64,000 nucleotides of DNA from Ahaetulla prasina (lineage: Eukaryota > Chordata > Lepidosauria > Squamata > Colubridae): contig NC_080546.1 of the NCBI RefSeq assembly GCF_028640845.1, positions 33,673,520 to 33,737,519 on the forward strand, in the 5' to 3' direction. Positions within the stretch are counted from its first letter, which is position 1. Each line of letters starts with the position of its first letter. Position numbers and translations under genes: made by a program. A model generated the notes under the pieces. That model worked only from the letters and a program-made list of their open reading frames with translations, was not told where the DNA came from and did no database searches. Of this stretch, positions 22,082 through 33,158 are shown piece after piece.

Positions 22082-22716
22082 ATAGTAAGAAAGTTTTGCC
22101 AGAACTTGCTAACAAAACAACCATTAAAAGAAGAACAGTATTCCAAGAAGAGGTGAAGATTGTTAGGTCATTTAAAACTATGCTGTTATGGAAGATTTTT
22201 GGGGTGGCTGCTCATTATTTGGTGATTGATGTGGAAACTAATATTTCTCTTCTGTTCTTTTCCATCCAACTGCCTACCATACTTCAAAACTGTACACAGT
22301 ACGAACCATATGTCAGAGCAAGCAACCAGAGCAAACTTTGTTTGCCAACTCTGATTAAAAAAAGAAAAATAAATCTCTTAGCTCGATGACCACATTCAAT
22401 TTTGCATTTTCAATTTAGTTAAATCTTGGCAGTAAAAGATGTAAAGGAATAAAATGGGAGGTTGCTTCTGCAGCTGTGTGACTAGATTATTTTATCTGGG
22501 AGAGAGAGAGAACAAGAGAGAGAGAGTATTATTATAAAGAGAACTTAGGTGAACTCCATGTTGTTATTCAATTTATTTATACTTCTTTCCAAGTATGTTG
22601 TTTTTGCAATACTCAGATATATGGGAATCTGTTGTTATTTTGAATTTATCTTGAGCTATAGCTATATTAAGACACCTAGGAAAGGGAAGTTTCATAAAAC
22701 AGACTTTCAAAATGTA
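22082..22716 (+). repeat. Direct duplication, unit 1 (635 bp)
   Basis: The segment is repeated at 23324-23942. The only length difference I found is 16 bp in a GA-rich tract (22499-22528 is longer). Apart from that I noticed three substitutions, giving about 99.5% identity. It has one 131-residue frame (21994-22389) that is also kept in unit 2, but it has no domain that I recognise and its conservation is explained by the recent duplication. Confidence 0.92.
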
Positions 22717-23093
22717 ATTATATTCAGATAGGCAAGACTTCAATAAAACTAATTCTGCTTGGGGGCTAATAGGACTGAAGGTTCTATGAGGTAGATCTAC
22801 GACACATAGGTATTCCATGGTTAAAGTTTAATATGAAGCAAAAACTTTATAACTATTATTAACCATCTATCTGAGAACAATTTCTGAACCTTCTCAAAAC
22901 CCGGTGTTCTGTCTTGGTTTTATACTTTCATTTCTGATCAATATGAGCCTCATCAAATCTGAAACACGATTTTTCTTTTCGTCTCTGGTATTGATTCTAG
23001 TGCTGAGAAGAAACTCCTCCTGAATTTTCCCCCCCTAACAGTTTTTAATGCTGTTTGATTGCACTGGTATCAAAACAATAAATAAAATAAAAT
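22717..23093. other. Spacer between the duplicated units, no feature recognised
   Basis: AT-rich sequence without a supported gene; presumably the original continuation of unit 1. Confidence 0.45.
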
Positions 23094-23323
23094 ACAACTT
23101 ACAACAGTTCATTTTGTGACTGTTCAGTTACGTCACTGAAAAAAGTAACTTGTGACCATTTTTAACACAACTTTGCATCATCCCCATGGTCACTTGATAA
23201 AAATTCAGACAGTTGGTAACTGGCTCATATTTAGGATGGTTGCAGTGTCCCAGGTCATGTGATCCCCTTTTGCAATCTTCTGAAAAGGAAAGTCAACGGA
23301 CAAGCCAGATTCACTTAACAACT
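23094..23323 (-). repeat. Interspersed repeat, same family as 13116-13300, cut at the duplication border
   Basis: It contains ACTGAAAAAAGTAACTTGTG, CATCCCCATGGTCACTTG, GGATGGTTGCAGTGTCCC and GGTCATGTGATCCCCTTTTG, the reverse complement of the family at 13116. It ends abruptly in TTAACAACTAT where duplication unit 2 begins, so it appears truncated by the rearrangement. Confidence 0.6.
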
Positions 23324-23942
23324 ATAGTAAGAAAGTTTTGCCAGAACTTGCTAACAAAACAACCATTAAAAGAAGAACAGTATTCCAAGAAGAGGTGAAG
23401 ATTGTTAGGTCATTTAAAACTATGCTGTTATGGAAGACTTTTGGGGTGGCTGCTCATTATTTGGTGATTGATGTGGAAACTAATATTTCTCTTCTGTTCT
23501 TTTCCATCCAACTGCCAACCATACTTCAAAACTGTACACAGTACGAACCATATGTCAGAGCAAGCAACCAGAGCAAACTTTGTTTGCCAACTCTGATTAA
23601 AAAAAGAAAAATAAATCTCTTAGCTCGATGACCACATTCAATTTTGCATTTTCAATTTAGTTAAATCTTGGCAGTAAAAGATGTAAAGGAATAAAATGGG
23701 AGGTTGCTTCTGCAGCTGTGTGACTAGATTATTTTATCTGGGAGAGAGAGAGTATTATTATAAAGAGAACTTAGGTGAACTCCATGTTGTTATTCAATTT
23801 ATTTATACTTCTTTCCAAGTATGTTGTTTTTGCAATACTCAGATATATGGGAATCTGTTGTTATTTTGAATTTATCTTGAGCTATAGCTATATTAAGACA
23901 CCTAGGAAAGGGAAGTTTCATAAAACAGGCTTTCAAAATGTA
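23324..23942 (+). repeat. Direct duplication, unit 2 (619 bp)
   Basis: A copy of 22082-22716, 607 bp downstream of it and in the same orientation. Its right end (AAAATGTA) is joined directly to the interior of a gypsy reverse transcriptase at 23943, whereas unit 1 continues into unrelated sequence there. Confidence 0.92.
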
Positions 23943-24890
23943 CGCGACTCCAGTTCGAGTTAGCGTGGCCCCAGGGCTCTTCCAGAACCTAATGGAGCGA
24001 TTATTACAGGGCCTGCCAGGAGTGGTACCATACTTCGACAATGTATTGGTATCAGCTGAAAACTTAGAGGAACTCGGGTAAAACTAAGGAAGGTGTTGGG
24101 CATTTTTAGGTCTGCTGGGCTTAAAGTTAAGCTCAACAAATGCCACATTGGGGTGAAATCTGTAGAATTCCTAGGATACCGAATAGACAGGGAAGGGATC
24201 CACCCCACGGAGAGCAAGGTACGGGCCATTAGAAAGGCCCCAGCCCCCAAAAATAAAACAGAATTACAGGCATTCTTGGGGCTTGTTAATTTCTATGCGG
24301 TATTCTTGAAGAATAAAGCAACAGTAGCCGAACCGCTACATAAGTTGCTAGCAAAGAAAGCTGTGTGGTCCTGGGGCAGAGAAAAGGCTAGGCATTTGAG
24401 GGGTAAAAACCTTTTTCCAGCGATAGCCTCCTCATCCAGTACAATGGCACGTTGCCACTAGTGCTAGTTTGCGATGCTTCACCATATGGGGTGGGGGCGG
24501 TGCTCAGCCATAGGTTACCGAATGGAACAGAAGCCCCTATAGCGTATTATTCCCGGACGATGTCCTCTGCGGAAAGGAACTACAGCCAGTTAGATAGGGA
24601 AGCGTTGGCCATAGTCTCCGGGGTTAAGAAATTCCACGAATACTTGTTCGGGCGAGATTTCGAGATAGTCACGGACCACAGACCCCTTCTAGGACTCTTA
24701 GCGGGTGACCGCCCAACACCCGTGGCACTTTCTCCCAGGCTGACCCGATGGACTATTTTCCTAGCGGCATACTCCTACAAATTGCTCCACCGCCCAGGAA
24801 AAGACTTAGGGCATGCGGACGCTCTGAGCAGATGCCCTTTACCAGAGACAATTGAAGACCCCACCCCGGGACACCCGTCTTGCTAATTGA
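23943..24890 (+). pseudogene. Gypsy copy B reverse transcriptase (partial) and RNase H
   Basis: The first bases encode the region before the catalytic YxDD of RT; that motif reads YFDN here, so the second catalytic Asp is lost. Then come the thumb/connection parts in 24093-24461 (FLGYRIDREGIHPTESKV, LQAFLGLVNFYAVFLKNK) and RNase H in 24452-24886 (LVCDASPYGVGAVLSHR, RNYSQLDREALAIV, TDHRPLLGLL). The first RNase H Asp is present, unlike in copy A. A frame change lies between the two frames near 24400-24460. Confidence 0.88.
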
Positions 24891-25095
24891 CTCTTTGGAC
24901 TCTGGCCCAGTCACATCCAAGCAGGTGGCTAGGGCATCTTACAGGACATTACAATACGGACTGTAATCGGTTGGGTGCAAAGGGTTGGCCGCTGCGCGAG
25001 CATTTCAAAAGACCTTGTGAAAAACGATCAGAACTGTCGGTTCAAGGGGTGTCTGTTATGGGGGATAGGGTAGTTATCCCAGAAAATTACGCGAA

Positions 25096-26264
25096 ATGTG
25101 TTGGAACTGTTGCATGGGCCACCCAGGGATTGTGAGGATGAAGAGTTTAGCGAGGAGTTATGTATGGTGGCCCTTAATGGATAAGGACATCAGCGACAGG
25201 GTAGGGAAATGCCAATCCTGCCAAGAGTCGAGGTCGCTACCCCCTACAGCCCCAGTTAGAGAGTGGGAGAAACCCCAGGGGCCATGGTCCAGGATTCACA
25301 TAGATTTTGCGGGGCTGTTCCATGGGCAGACCTTTTTAATTGTAGTAGATGCCTACTCAAAATGGTTAGAAATCATCCTCATGAAAAGCACAACGGCCGA
25401 AGCAGTAATCACAGTCCTAAGGCATCTATTCGTAACACACGGCCTGCCCGACACCCTAGTCTCTGACAACGGCCCGCAATTCACGGCAAACCAGTTTGAG
25501 GGGTATTTAGCGGGAGAGGGCATCAGACATGTCCTCTCGGCGCCTTTCCACCCGGCGACGAACGGACTTGCAGAACGCTTCGCTCGAGTACCAAGGAAGC
25601 GCTATCTAGGATAAGTCCAGGCGACTGGCAAACGAAAATAGACACTTTCCTGGCCGTCCAACATAGGACCCCTTGTGTAACAACTGGCCGCAGCCCAGCA
25701 GAACTCTTAATGGGCAGGAAACTCAGGTGCCCACTAGACCGACTAAACCCAACTTATACCCCAGATGGGTACAAGGGTATTCAAGGAAAAACCAGGGAAA
25801 TGACAGTGGGTGACCCAGTATGGGCACACAACTATAGCGAGGGCCCAACATGGTTAAAGGGGGAAATTCTGGGCATAACCGGACCCAAATCATATGTAGT
25901 AGACATGGAGGACGGCCGGGTATGGAAACGCCACATAGACCAGTTAAGAAAACGTATACCAAACAAACTAGAAACCAAACAACCAGGCCCTGACTACCAA
26001 TTGTTTGAATCTGCAGCTGACTCAAACCCGAGGCGAGCGGAGGACTTATCTGATTCCGATGAAGTCCAGCGACGCCAACCGGTTCCTCCTGAAGGCAACA
26101 GGAACGACTCAGCCAATAATCCAGGGCCGGATGGCCTAGAGGAGGAGCTGGGAGGAACAAACAGTCCCTCCGACCAGCTCGACTCTCTCCCAGAGAATGA
26201 ACTGCGCAGGTCAGAAAGAGTTAGGATACGCCCTGTCTACCTGCGTGACTACGTAGAGAAATAG
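25096..26264 (+). pseudogene. Gypsy copy B integrase, one or more frameshifts
   Basis: The frame 25096-25614 has the zinc-binding region (GHPGIVRMKSLARSYVWW, then CQSCQ), HIDFAGLF with the first catalytic Asp, DNGPQFTANQFEGY with the second, and NGLAERF with the catalytic Glu. A frameshift follows at about 25590-25610. The frame 25710-26264 carries the C-terminal module (WLKGEILGITGPKSYVVD) and an acidic, Pro-rich tail ending in VYLRDYVEK. The tail end matches copy C. Confidence 0.88.
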
Positions 26265-26302
26265 CATGTAAATATTATGTAAATAGAGGTACAAAGCATT
26301 CT

Positions 26303-26315
26303 GGGAGGGAAGGAG
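26303..26315 (+). promoter_or_regulatory. Polypurine tract of gypsy copy B
   Basis: GGGAGGGAAGGAG lies directly before the LTR start TGTAATG. It corresponds to the tracts of copies A and C. Confidence 0.8.
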
Positions 26316-26503
26316 TGTAATGTATTTTGAACTTTGAGAGGGAATTTTGGGCGGGAAAATTGCACGTTGCTGATTGGTTGAAGCCTCAACCAAAAGAGTA
26401 TTTAAAGAGGGGTTTTTGCCGGTTGTGTTTGCTGGGGTCACAATAAACTAAAGAGCTGTTGTCACTCACTGGTCTCCTGCCTCTTCATTGCCCGAACTTA
26501 ACA
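26316..26503 (+). repeat. 3' LTR of gypsy copy B
   Basis: A 188-bp LTR from TGTAATGTATTTTG to GCCCGAACTTAACA. It aligns with the LTRs of A and C (CACGTTGCTGATTGG, AAAGAGCTGTTGTCACT) but is clearly diverged. It is the only LTR of this copy. Confidence 0.88.
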
Positions 26504-26583
26504 ATGGCTTTGTAAAACGCTTAGAGAGGGATGTAAAAGCACTATGAAGTGGTATACAAATCTAAGTACTATTGTTATTGCTA
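26504..26583 (+). mobile_element. SINE/LINE 3'-end fragment
   Basis: GTAAAACGCTTAGAGAGGGA, then GCACTATGAAGTGGTATAC and AAATCTAAGTACTATTG. This resembles the 3' end of a squamate SINE that ends in a CTATTG tail, as I remember it. It sits directly after the LTR of copy B. Confidence 0.5.
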
Positions 26584-27507
26584 CAGAAAATAATAATTAG
26601 AAATAATGGGTAGCTTTTGTCTTACTTCCTTTGACCTTGTTTAATGTTTGTTTTGGTTCAGTTCAATTCAAATTGATAGGTGGATTATGGCAATGGCTTA
26701 TTAGTCCTGCATTTTCTGAATGACAGATTGTTTTGTTTTGGATGTATGGATAATTTTTGCAATAGATTTAAAACACACTGCCCTGTCTTTCCTATTTACT
26801 TATGTAATAGGTGCTGAGTACAGAAAGTCAAAGGATAACTATGTTCTACAGCTCAGATTAGTTTGGAAGATAGGGTTCAAGTTAATTCATTCACAAAGTT
26901 CAAGTTCCTTGACCTTCCCTAGTTTATGCACCTGATTAAAGCTTGAAAGCAGCATACCAGGCTGGATTTGATCAATGTATCTCATACAGCAATCCATCCA
27001 CTGACGTGCAGCCTGTTCTCAGCAAGTTTAACAATCACATTTAAAAAGATCTAAGTAGTGGCGCTGTGAATACAGTACTTAAGGAAAAAAGTCCAGGCTC
27101 ATATCATGTCAAATGTGTCTTGCTGTAGCTTAAATGAAGTAATACCCATTGCTATCTAAAGAGAGACCTCCACAAAAGCATTGTACCCTGAGTATAAATT
27201 ACCAAACTGCATGAACGAGTAGAAGGATTGACTTACAGTTTCTTTTAGTGAGTAAGAATGATCAAGAAAAGAGTGAGCAATTAAGAAAGCATTTCTTCTG
27301 ATTCACCTTATAATTCAACATTTCCAAATCTACAGGGGGCAAATCATTGCTTTTACTAAGAGTAGCTTTCAGTGCAGAAACCCAGGAGTACAAAGCAACA
27401 AAGCAACAAAGATTTTCTAGTAGCTGAAATTATATGTCATTTAGAAGAATAAAGATATAATCTACCAAGCACTGTGAAATCCCACTTTTTTCAAATATTA
27501 TTGACCT
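26584..27507. other. AT-rich non-coding stretch, no feature recognised
   Basis: No gene or repeat is supported. Confidence 0.45.
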
Positions 27508-27680
27508 TGGGAACCAGTATAGCATAACAACTCAGATAATGAACTGTGACTCATAAACTCTGGTTTGGAGCTCACTTTTGCCATGAACTCAGTAGGTGAC
27601 CTTTACAATCCAAGTCTCTCAGAGCACCCTGTCCCCATTCTGAATTATGGGATCATAGCTAGGCTTTTCATGCAAAAGGC
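27508..27680 (+). mobile_element. MIR-like (CORE) SINE fragment
   Basis: AACCAGTATAGCATAACAAC, CTCTGGTTTGGAGCTCAC, CTTTTGCCATGAACTCAGT, AGGTGACCTTTACAATCCAA and TCTCAGAGCACCCTG follow the order of the tRNA-like and CORE regions of MIR. It is diverged and has no clear tail. Confidence 0.5.
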
Positions 27681-28480
27681 CCTAAATGCAATTCCCTGAA
27701 TTGTCAGTTGAAAAGGGAATAATGGTAGCAATGGGTATTCTTTCTTCTTGAGATCATGGAGAACTGCTGCCAATCTCAACGGTGAATACTAGCTGCACTA
27801 AAATAAGATAAAAATAAAACAGCTCCCTATATAAATGGCTGAGCTGGAAATAATATGCTTAAAAGTTATTTGAACCTGTACTAAAGTAATTTTTTATATA
27901 TAATCATTTTTTTTAAAGAGTCGTATCTTCCCTTTTCTTCAAGATTCTTCAAACCAGTATACCTAATGTTGCCTGATCCTATTTTCCCTATAGTAAAAGC
28001 CCTGGATGGTAACTTGCAACATGGAACAGTGTCCAAATAAATTTCAGTGGCTAAGGGTAAGTCGACTTGAAACTGGGTCTCATCTGAATCAGCTTTGTTC
28101 CAAGCCATAGTTTCCTTTTTTTCAGAAGACCAAAGTATGTTTATTTTATAAAATATCAATTAGAATAAAAATGAGGCTCTTGGGTCCCAAACTACTTTTA
28201 TGAAGGAGTGGGGTGGGGATTTTGGTTAATAGCTTCCTCAAATCACATTGGCCAAAACTTGACAGAATGGTTTTTGCCATTTTGAATTGGGAAACACAAG
28301 CACACAGAACTCTAAGTTCTAAAATAAGCAACAAAACTAAAAACTGCTCAAAATTATTTTCCAACTCCCAAAAATTAAAAAAAATCACGTCTGTTAAACA
28401 TTGTAGATACTTGAATAAATTCAGTAATAAAGATTCTATTTTCTATATTTTATTGCTTTTTTAATGAAAAACAACATTTT
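27681..28480. other. AT-rich non-coding stretch, no feature recognised
   Basis: Short frames on both strands lack motifs. No gene or repeat is supported. Confidence 0.45.
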
Positions 28481-28488
28481 TATATGCT

Positions 28489-28806
28489 CAGTGTCAAATC
28501 CAGCAGGTTCTGACAGGTTCTGGAGAACTGGTAGTGGAAATTTTGAGTAGTTTGGAGAACCGGCAAATATCACTTCTGGCTGGCCCCAAAGTGAGGTGGG
28601 AATGGAGATTTTGCAATATCCTTCCCCCAGGAGTGGGGAGGGAATGGGGATTTTGTAGTATCCTTCCCCTGGAGTGGGGTGGGAATGGAGATTTTGCAGT
28701 ATCCTTCCCCTTCCATGCCCACCAAGCCACACCCCACCAAGCCACATCACGCCCACCAAGCCACGCCCACAGAACTGGTAGTAAAAAAAATTGGATTTCA
28801 CCACTG
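28489..28806. mobile_element. hAT-like MITE with internally repeated segment
   Basis: Same family as 7503 and 8640. The left end is CAGTGTCAAATCCAGC and the right end TTGGATTTCACCACTG. It contains GGAGAACCGGCAAATATCAC and CACCAAGCCACGCCCACAG. A segment of about 50 bp (GGGAATGG.GATTTTG..GTATCCTTCCCC) is repeated about three times at 28590-28710, which makes this copy longer (318 bp). I did not find a matching 8-bp duplication at the ends. Confidence 0.82.
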
Positions 28807-29107
28807 GTCTGAAGCAATTTCTCTAAATTACTTCTGAAGCATGGACATCCCTCATTTTCAGTAGGAAATTGCTGATTAAACTAATGCTGAAGCAATGGAA
28901 TCTGTGGTGGAATGTAGTCTGGATTCCCAGGAGGGAGGGTATGCATTGCAGAAGATAATGAAGATAATTTGATTGGAAGAAACAGAGTTAAGACATCTCC
29001 TCGCTAGAAGTTCTCAGATTTAATGATGAAGTAGTCAATTTTGTTTGGCAAAACTTCTGTCTATAGGTGAGGAACAATAAAGAAAAGTGCTTAGAAGTCA
29101 TCTAAAC

Positions 29108-29180
29108 CAGCAAAGCTGGCTGACGAATTCTGGGAGTTGAACTCTTCAAGTCTTCAAGTTGCCAAGGTTGGAGACCCCTG
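29108..29180. mobile_element. Short hAT-like MITE derivative (CAGGGGTCTCCAACC family)
   Basis: The right part AAGTTGCCAAGGTTGGAGAC plus CCCTG matches the element at 60532. Most of the left half is deleted: it begins CAGCAAAGCTGGCTG. ATCTAAAC (29100-29107) and ATCTAAGC (29181-29188) form a 7-of-8 target duplication. Total 73 bp. Confidence 0.7.
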
Positions 29181-29188
29181 ATCTAAGC

Positions 29189-30146
29189 AGTATCTTTCTT
29201 TGTTTTGGGGGCCTAAGAGAATCAATTTTTAAGAAAAAATATATAGGCAGTAATTTCATAGATCTTACGATCAGGCCCTAATACATTTTTCATACTTTGA
29301 GAATGGCAGTCCCTTATTGCTTTGTGAATTAACGAAAAGTGAATTAAGGAAAACAGTTATAGAAGATGAAATAGCAGTTTCTAAAAGGGTAGCAGCAATG
29401 CATTATTCTGAAATATCTTCCAACTCAGAATAAATGTGCCATAAAGTATTCCCTAAGAGCATGTGCATCATTATTTCATATAGTCTAATTGAGTGCTGGT
29501 GAGGTAATTCTGTACATTCATAGAGCTGTAATAATGCAGGGAAATCAGCTGCAGTTTTTATGGATTGAAGAACAGATCAAACTGGTAGAGCTTAATATGC
29601 CATACTAATGCTGAAGCAATGGGAGGCCATGTTGCAAGAAGACAAGAAGTCTCTAAGTACATCTAAGACTAAGATTCCAAGTTGGTCTTGAATTTAATAC
29701 TATTTTTTATAAAAATCAGACAAGACTTAATGCAAATCTATTCTGCTTTGACTTTTTTGTCTTATTTTTAAGAATTTTTGTTCACGGTGTTCTCCATGAA
29801 CTTATGGCATATACTTTTATTTATCCACTTCAAAATAGTTCTGCTAAATGAAAAGCATTCAGCAAAAATAATGAGATGAGAATATTTTGACAGCAAGCTA
29901 ATTAGAAAAATCTTTGCATGTCCCAACTAGATATGTATGGTGGAAGGCCCCAAGAAATGGCTTAGGATTCTTACTGCATTAATAAAGATTGTTTGGGTCT
30001 TTTGAATTGCTTAAGAAATAGAAGCAATATTTTTTTAAAAAAACCTATAGGCTTATTAGGACGTAACCAGTGAGTTAAATAAATGTACTTCCAAGGCAAA
30101 ATATTTTGGAGAATTGCTTATATGTTCAGAAATATTTTAGAAATTA
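29189..30146. other. AT-rich non-coding stretch, no feature recognised
   Basis: No gene or repeat is supported. Confidence 0.45.
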
Positions 30147-30399
30147 TTTTTTTTTGCATTTATATCCCACCCTTCTCCGAAGACTCAGGGCGGCTTACAC
30201 TATGTTAGCAATAGTCTTCATCCTATTTGTATATTTATATACAAAGTCAACTTATTGGCCCCAACAATCTGGGTCCTCATTTTACCTACCTTATAAAGGA
30301 TGGAAGGCTGAGTCAACCTTGGGCCTGGTGGGACTAGAACCTGCAGTAATTGCAAGCAGCTGTGTTAATAACCGACTGTCTTAGCAGCCACAGAGGCCC
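30147..30399 (-). mobile_element. tRNA-derived SINE
   Basis: Second copy of the family at 7574, on the minus strand. Its T run at 30147-30155 is the poly(A) tail. Reading the minus strand, a tRNA-like 5' part with GCAGGTTCTAGTCCC (B box) is followed by CAAGGTTGACTCAGCCTTCC, GGTAAAATGAGGACCCAG and CCGCCCTGAGTCTTCGGAG. The open frame that overlaps it (30106-30384) is not a gene. Confidence 0.8.
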
Positions 30400-32000
30400 A
30401 AATATTATCTCCTATTTTCAGGTGTTGTCATATAACAAACACAATATGAAACATAAGGGCAGATTTAAGTATAGATAGTCCAGTTGGTGCTATTTTCAAT
30501 GCAATGCAGTGGAGTTAGCTAATAAAGGTCATAAATACGGTATATACTGTATGCCAGACCTTCCCAGCATCTGTGCTATTCAACTCCCAGAATTACCAAT
30601 CAGCGTGATTATTGCTGAGAGTTCTGGAAATGCATCAGCAGGACAGCAAAATCTAGAAAATTTGATGTATATGGTATGTGAGTTGATGGTTGGTAAATAC
30701 TCATGGATTTAATATTTAATGGAAGAATAAAGCACTGCAAATGAATAATACAATGCATGAAAACATTAATTGGGACTAATGGAAGTTTAAATCCAAAATA
30801 TCTGAAAGGTAACTTCTACTATTTCACTGATTGGTACTTCTAGGTCTCTCTATCCTCCAAAATCTTATAACTAGCTAATGGCAGTTGAAGAACAATGTTT
30901 TCTGTCTTTGAACTTGGCCTGAAGTTAGGTGTATTTCTACAGTATGAGACCAAGTGTCTGAATGTTAAATCTGATCTTGGCTTGACTTGGGGCCCTGTGA
31001 CTCTGTTATCGCATTAAAAATAGTTTTAGTGCATGCACACACGTGTCTTATTTCTCGTAATTTGCCCTATACCTCTCCTACTTTAATGAATCAAAATGTA
31101 GAGTACAGTTCCTTAGGGTATAGGTCTGACTTTGTTATTTGTTTTACTTTGGAAATTTGCATGTATATTAAAGAACCAATTTAAATATGAAATAGCAGTT
31201 TAAGAAGTTGAACAAACCTGTAAGGGCCCCAGAAGGCCAGCAGAATCCCTTTCTATTGCTACCAAATTGTCAGTATTCTACTTGTTCTTTCATTGATTTG
31301 CCCTTTGATTTTTCAGCCTAACTTCATATTCTGTCTCTCAAATGTTGCAATGTCACACTTTCAAAACATGACTTTTTAAGGGACCACATTGATTGGGTAG
31401 AACTAGGGATCTGTACAGTGCTTGCAAGTTGAGCAAAAGGCCATGATGAGAAATATAAAAAGAACATTTTCTTACCTATCAAGTAGAGATGCTGTAGAGA
31501 GCCTGGAGTATATGCAGCTGTAGCAGCTGGTATATTGGTACCATATTGGTAGCATTATTTGATTTTCAGATAATCAAGTTAGCTAGACTTCTTATATAAA
31601 TAGACTATTTCCACATCTCCAACACATGAAAAGATTGTTAACTATTTTTTTATGCTGAGCAAGACTTGAGTAATTTATTGTGTATTGAAAACAAGCAATA
31701 TCGGTGAATATTTGTTTACTGTTCTTCAGAGAACAGCTGTTTCTGTGGAAGAAAATACATTTCTGCCTGAAACAACTAGGGCTTTCTACTCTTAGATCAT
31801 AGACACATGCTTATTTGAGAAGTTTCAACAATATTTATTTATTATTTATATTTCACATTTCTGAAATATCCCATTTCCCTCAAAGAGGCATTCTGGCTGG
31901 TGTACAATAAAATATCAAAATATAAAACAGTAATCAAAAATTAAAATGTTAGAATTACTTTTTTTAATTATAAACATTTTTAAGGAGGCAATAATAATTT
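30400..32000. other. AT-rich non-coding stretch
   Basis: About 1.6 kb. At 30550-30630 CAACTCCCAGAATTACC and GAGAGTTCTGG hint at a decayed MITE of the 60532 family. At 31836-31940 TTATTTATTATTTATATTTC and GTACAATAAAATATC resemble a decayed retroposon 3' end. No gene is supported. Confidence 0.4.
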
Positions 32001-32316
32001 TGTTGTTGTTAGTTGAGAAGTCATGTCCGACCCATTGCGACCCCATGGACAACATTCCTCCAGGCCTTCCTATCCTCTACCATTCTCAGGAGTCCATTTA
32101 AGCTCACACCTAGGGACTCCATCCAGCCACCTCATTCTCTGTTATCCCCTTCTTCTTTTGCCCTCAATCTTTCCCAGCATTAGACTCTTCTCCAGTGAGT
32201 CCTTCCTTCTCATTAGGTGGCCAAAGTATTTGAGTTTCATCTTCAGGATCTGGCCTTCTAAAGAGCAGTCAGGGTTGATCTCCTCTAGGACTGACTTGTT
32301 TGTTCGCCTTGCAAAT
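32001..32316 (-). mobile_element. BovB (RTE) LINE 3'-end fragment
   Basis: On the plus strand the segment has GTCCGACCCATTGCGACCCC, CAGGCCTTCCTATCCTC, CCATCCAGCCACCTCATTC, CTTCTTTTGCCCTCAATC and GGTGGCCAAAGTATTTGAG. In the minus direction these are the last coding part and 3' end of BovB, the LINE shared by squamates and ruminants. Only the 3' portion is present. A plus-strand open frame across it is an antisense shadow. A shorter copy is at 52327. Confidence 0.82.
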
Positions 32317-32685
32317 AATAATTAAACCCTTTCAAAAATTAGTTGACAAAAGCAAAGGGATGACTCTCATGCCACAACCAACCCCATGACTATGTACTCC
32401 TTTGGGCTACCTATAGAAGGTTGCAGAGCCATGTCTACACCCTCTCTGCAAAGGCCAGGGCAGTGCTGGCCCACCTCACTTTCAGGGGAAGAATATTCCA
32501 TGGGGCAGCAATGACAGAGAATGGTCTCTTCCTACACCTCACCGATTGGAGTTGTTCAACTGCAGGGTCTGCAACAATATCATAACTGAAACAAGAAATC
32601 AGTAAAATAATGTATTTATTTACTTAAGTACTTACTTTACTAGCTAGGTTTTTTCATACAAGTTAATGCATTGTGTTGGTGAAGT
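32317..32685. other. Non-coding stretch, possible decayed repeat
   Basis: At about 32390-32590 phrases such as CCTCTCTGCAAAGGCCAGGG and GAATGGTCTCTTCCTACACC are moderately GC-rich and could be an old LINE remnant, but I cannot place them. Confidence 0.35.
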
Positions 32686-32795
32686 AAGGGAGGGAGGGAG
32701 GGAGAGACAGAGACAGAGACAGAGAGACAGAGAGACAAAGACACACAGAGAGAAAGAGACAGAAAGACAAAGTCACGCAGAGATAGAGAAAGAAG
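32686..32795 (+). repeat. Purine-rich satellite (GGGA)n / (GACA)n
   Basis: AGGG repeats pass into GAGACAGA/GACAGAGA repeats and end in imperfect GAAAGACA units. Confidence 0.88.
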
Positions 32796-32871
32796 AGGAT
32801 ATATTTACTAAACTATATGAGACAGCTGATCCATAATGGAAACCAGTCTCAGCAATTTCTTGTAAGGTAAT

Positions 32872-33061
32872 TGTTATGTATTAACAGTTGTGCCTTTAAA
32901 TATTTGAGCGGGAAATCAGCACGTTGCTGATTGGACGAAGCCTCCAGCAGAACTGTATAAAAGGAGAGGTTTTTCTCCCAGCCTGTTGCTGGGTTCACCA
33001 TATATTAAAGAGCTGTTGTCACTACCCTGGTCTCCAGCCTCGTTACTTCCCGAACATAACA
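32872..33061 (+). repeat. 5' LTR of gypsy copy C
   Basis: A 190-bp LTR from TGTTATGTATTAACAG to CCCGAACATAACA. It contains a TATAAAAG box and an ATTAAA poly(A)-signal-like motif at 33004-33009, in the order expected for U3-R-U5. Confidence 0.95.
32956..32963 (+). promoter_or_regulatory. TATA box of gypsy copy C LTR
   Basis: TATAAAAG lies in the 5' LTR, about 40-50 bp before the ATTAAAGAGC poly(A)-signal region. It is kept in both LTRs and in copy A. It is a reasonable core promoter for the element RNA. Confidence 0.7.
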
Positions 33062-33062
33062 T

Positions 33063-33080
33063 TGGCGACGAAGGTGGGAT
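33063..33080 (+). promoter_or_regulatory. Primer binding site of gypsy copy C
   Basis: TGGCGACGAAGGTGGGAT follows the LTR by one base. It is identical to the site in copy A. It resembles the complement of the tRNA-Ser(GCU) 3' end as I remember it. Confidence 0.72.
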
Positions 33081-33158
33081 ATCGAGGCTAAGGGGAACCA
33101 GAACCGATCTGAAGCACGCTAGTTCCGAACCCAGCAAACTCAGGGCAGAAACGCGGAA

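Larger units (their letters stand above)
23943..26503 (+). mobile_element. Ty3/gypsy retrotransposon, copy B, 5'-truncated
   Basis: The copy starts inside the reverse transcriptase and continues through RNase H, integrase and polypurine tract to a single 3' LTR. The 5' LTR, gag, protease and the first part of RT are missing. Protein and LTR sequence differ clearly from copies A and C (for example, the LTR has AATAAACTAAAGAGCTG and CACTGGTCTCCTGCC), so it belongs to a sister subfamily. No 5-bp target duplication can be tested because the left end is not an LTR. Confidence 0.92.

Noticed and set aside
22082..23942. 97-131-residue frames repeated at 21994-22389 and 23338-23631 as a duplicated gene
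   Set aside because: The frames are kept only because the whole 0.6-kb segment is a recent duplicate; non-coding parts are just as conserved, so there is no sign of coding selection.
32023..32325. 100-residue plus-strand frame
   Set aside because: It is the antisense of a BovB 3' end.
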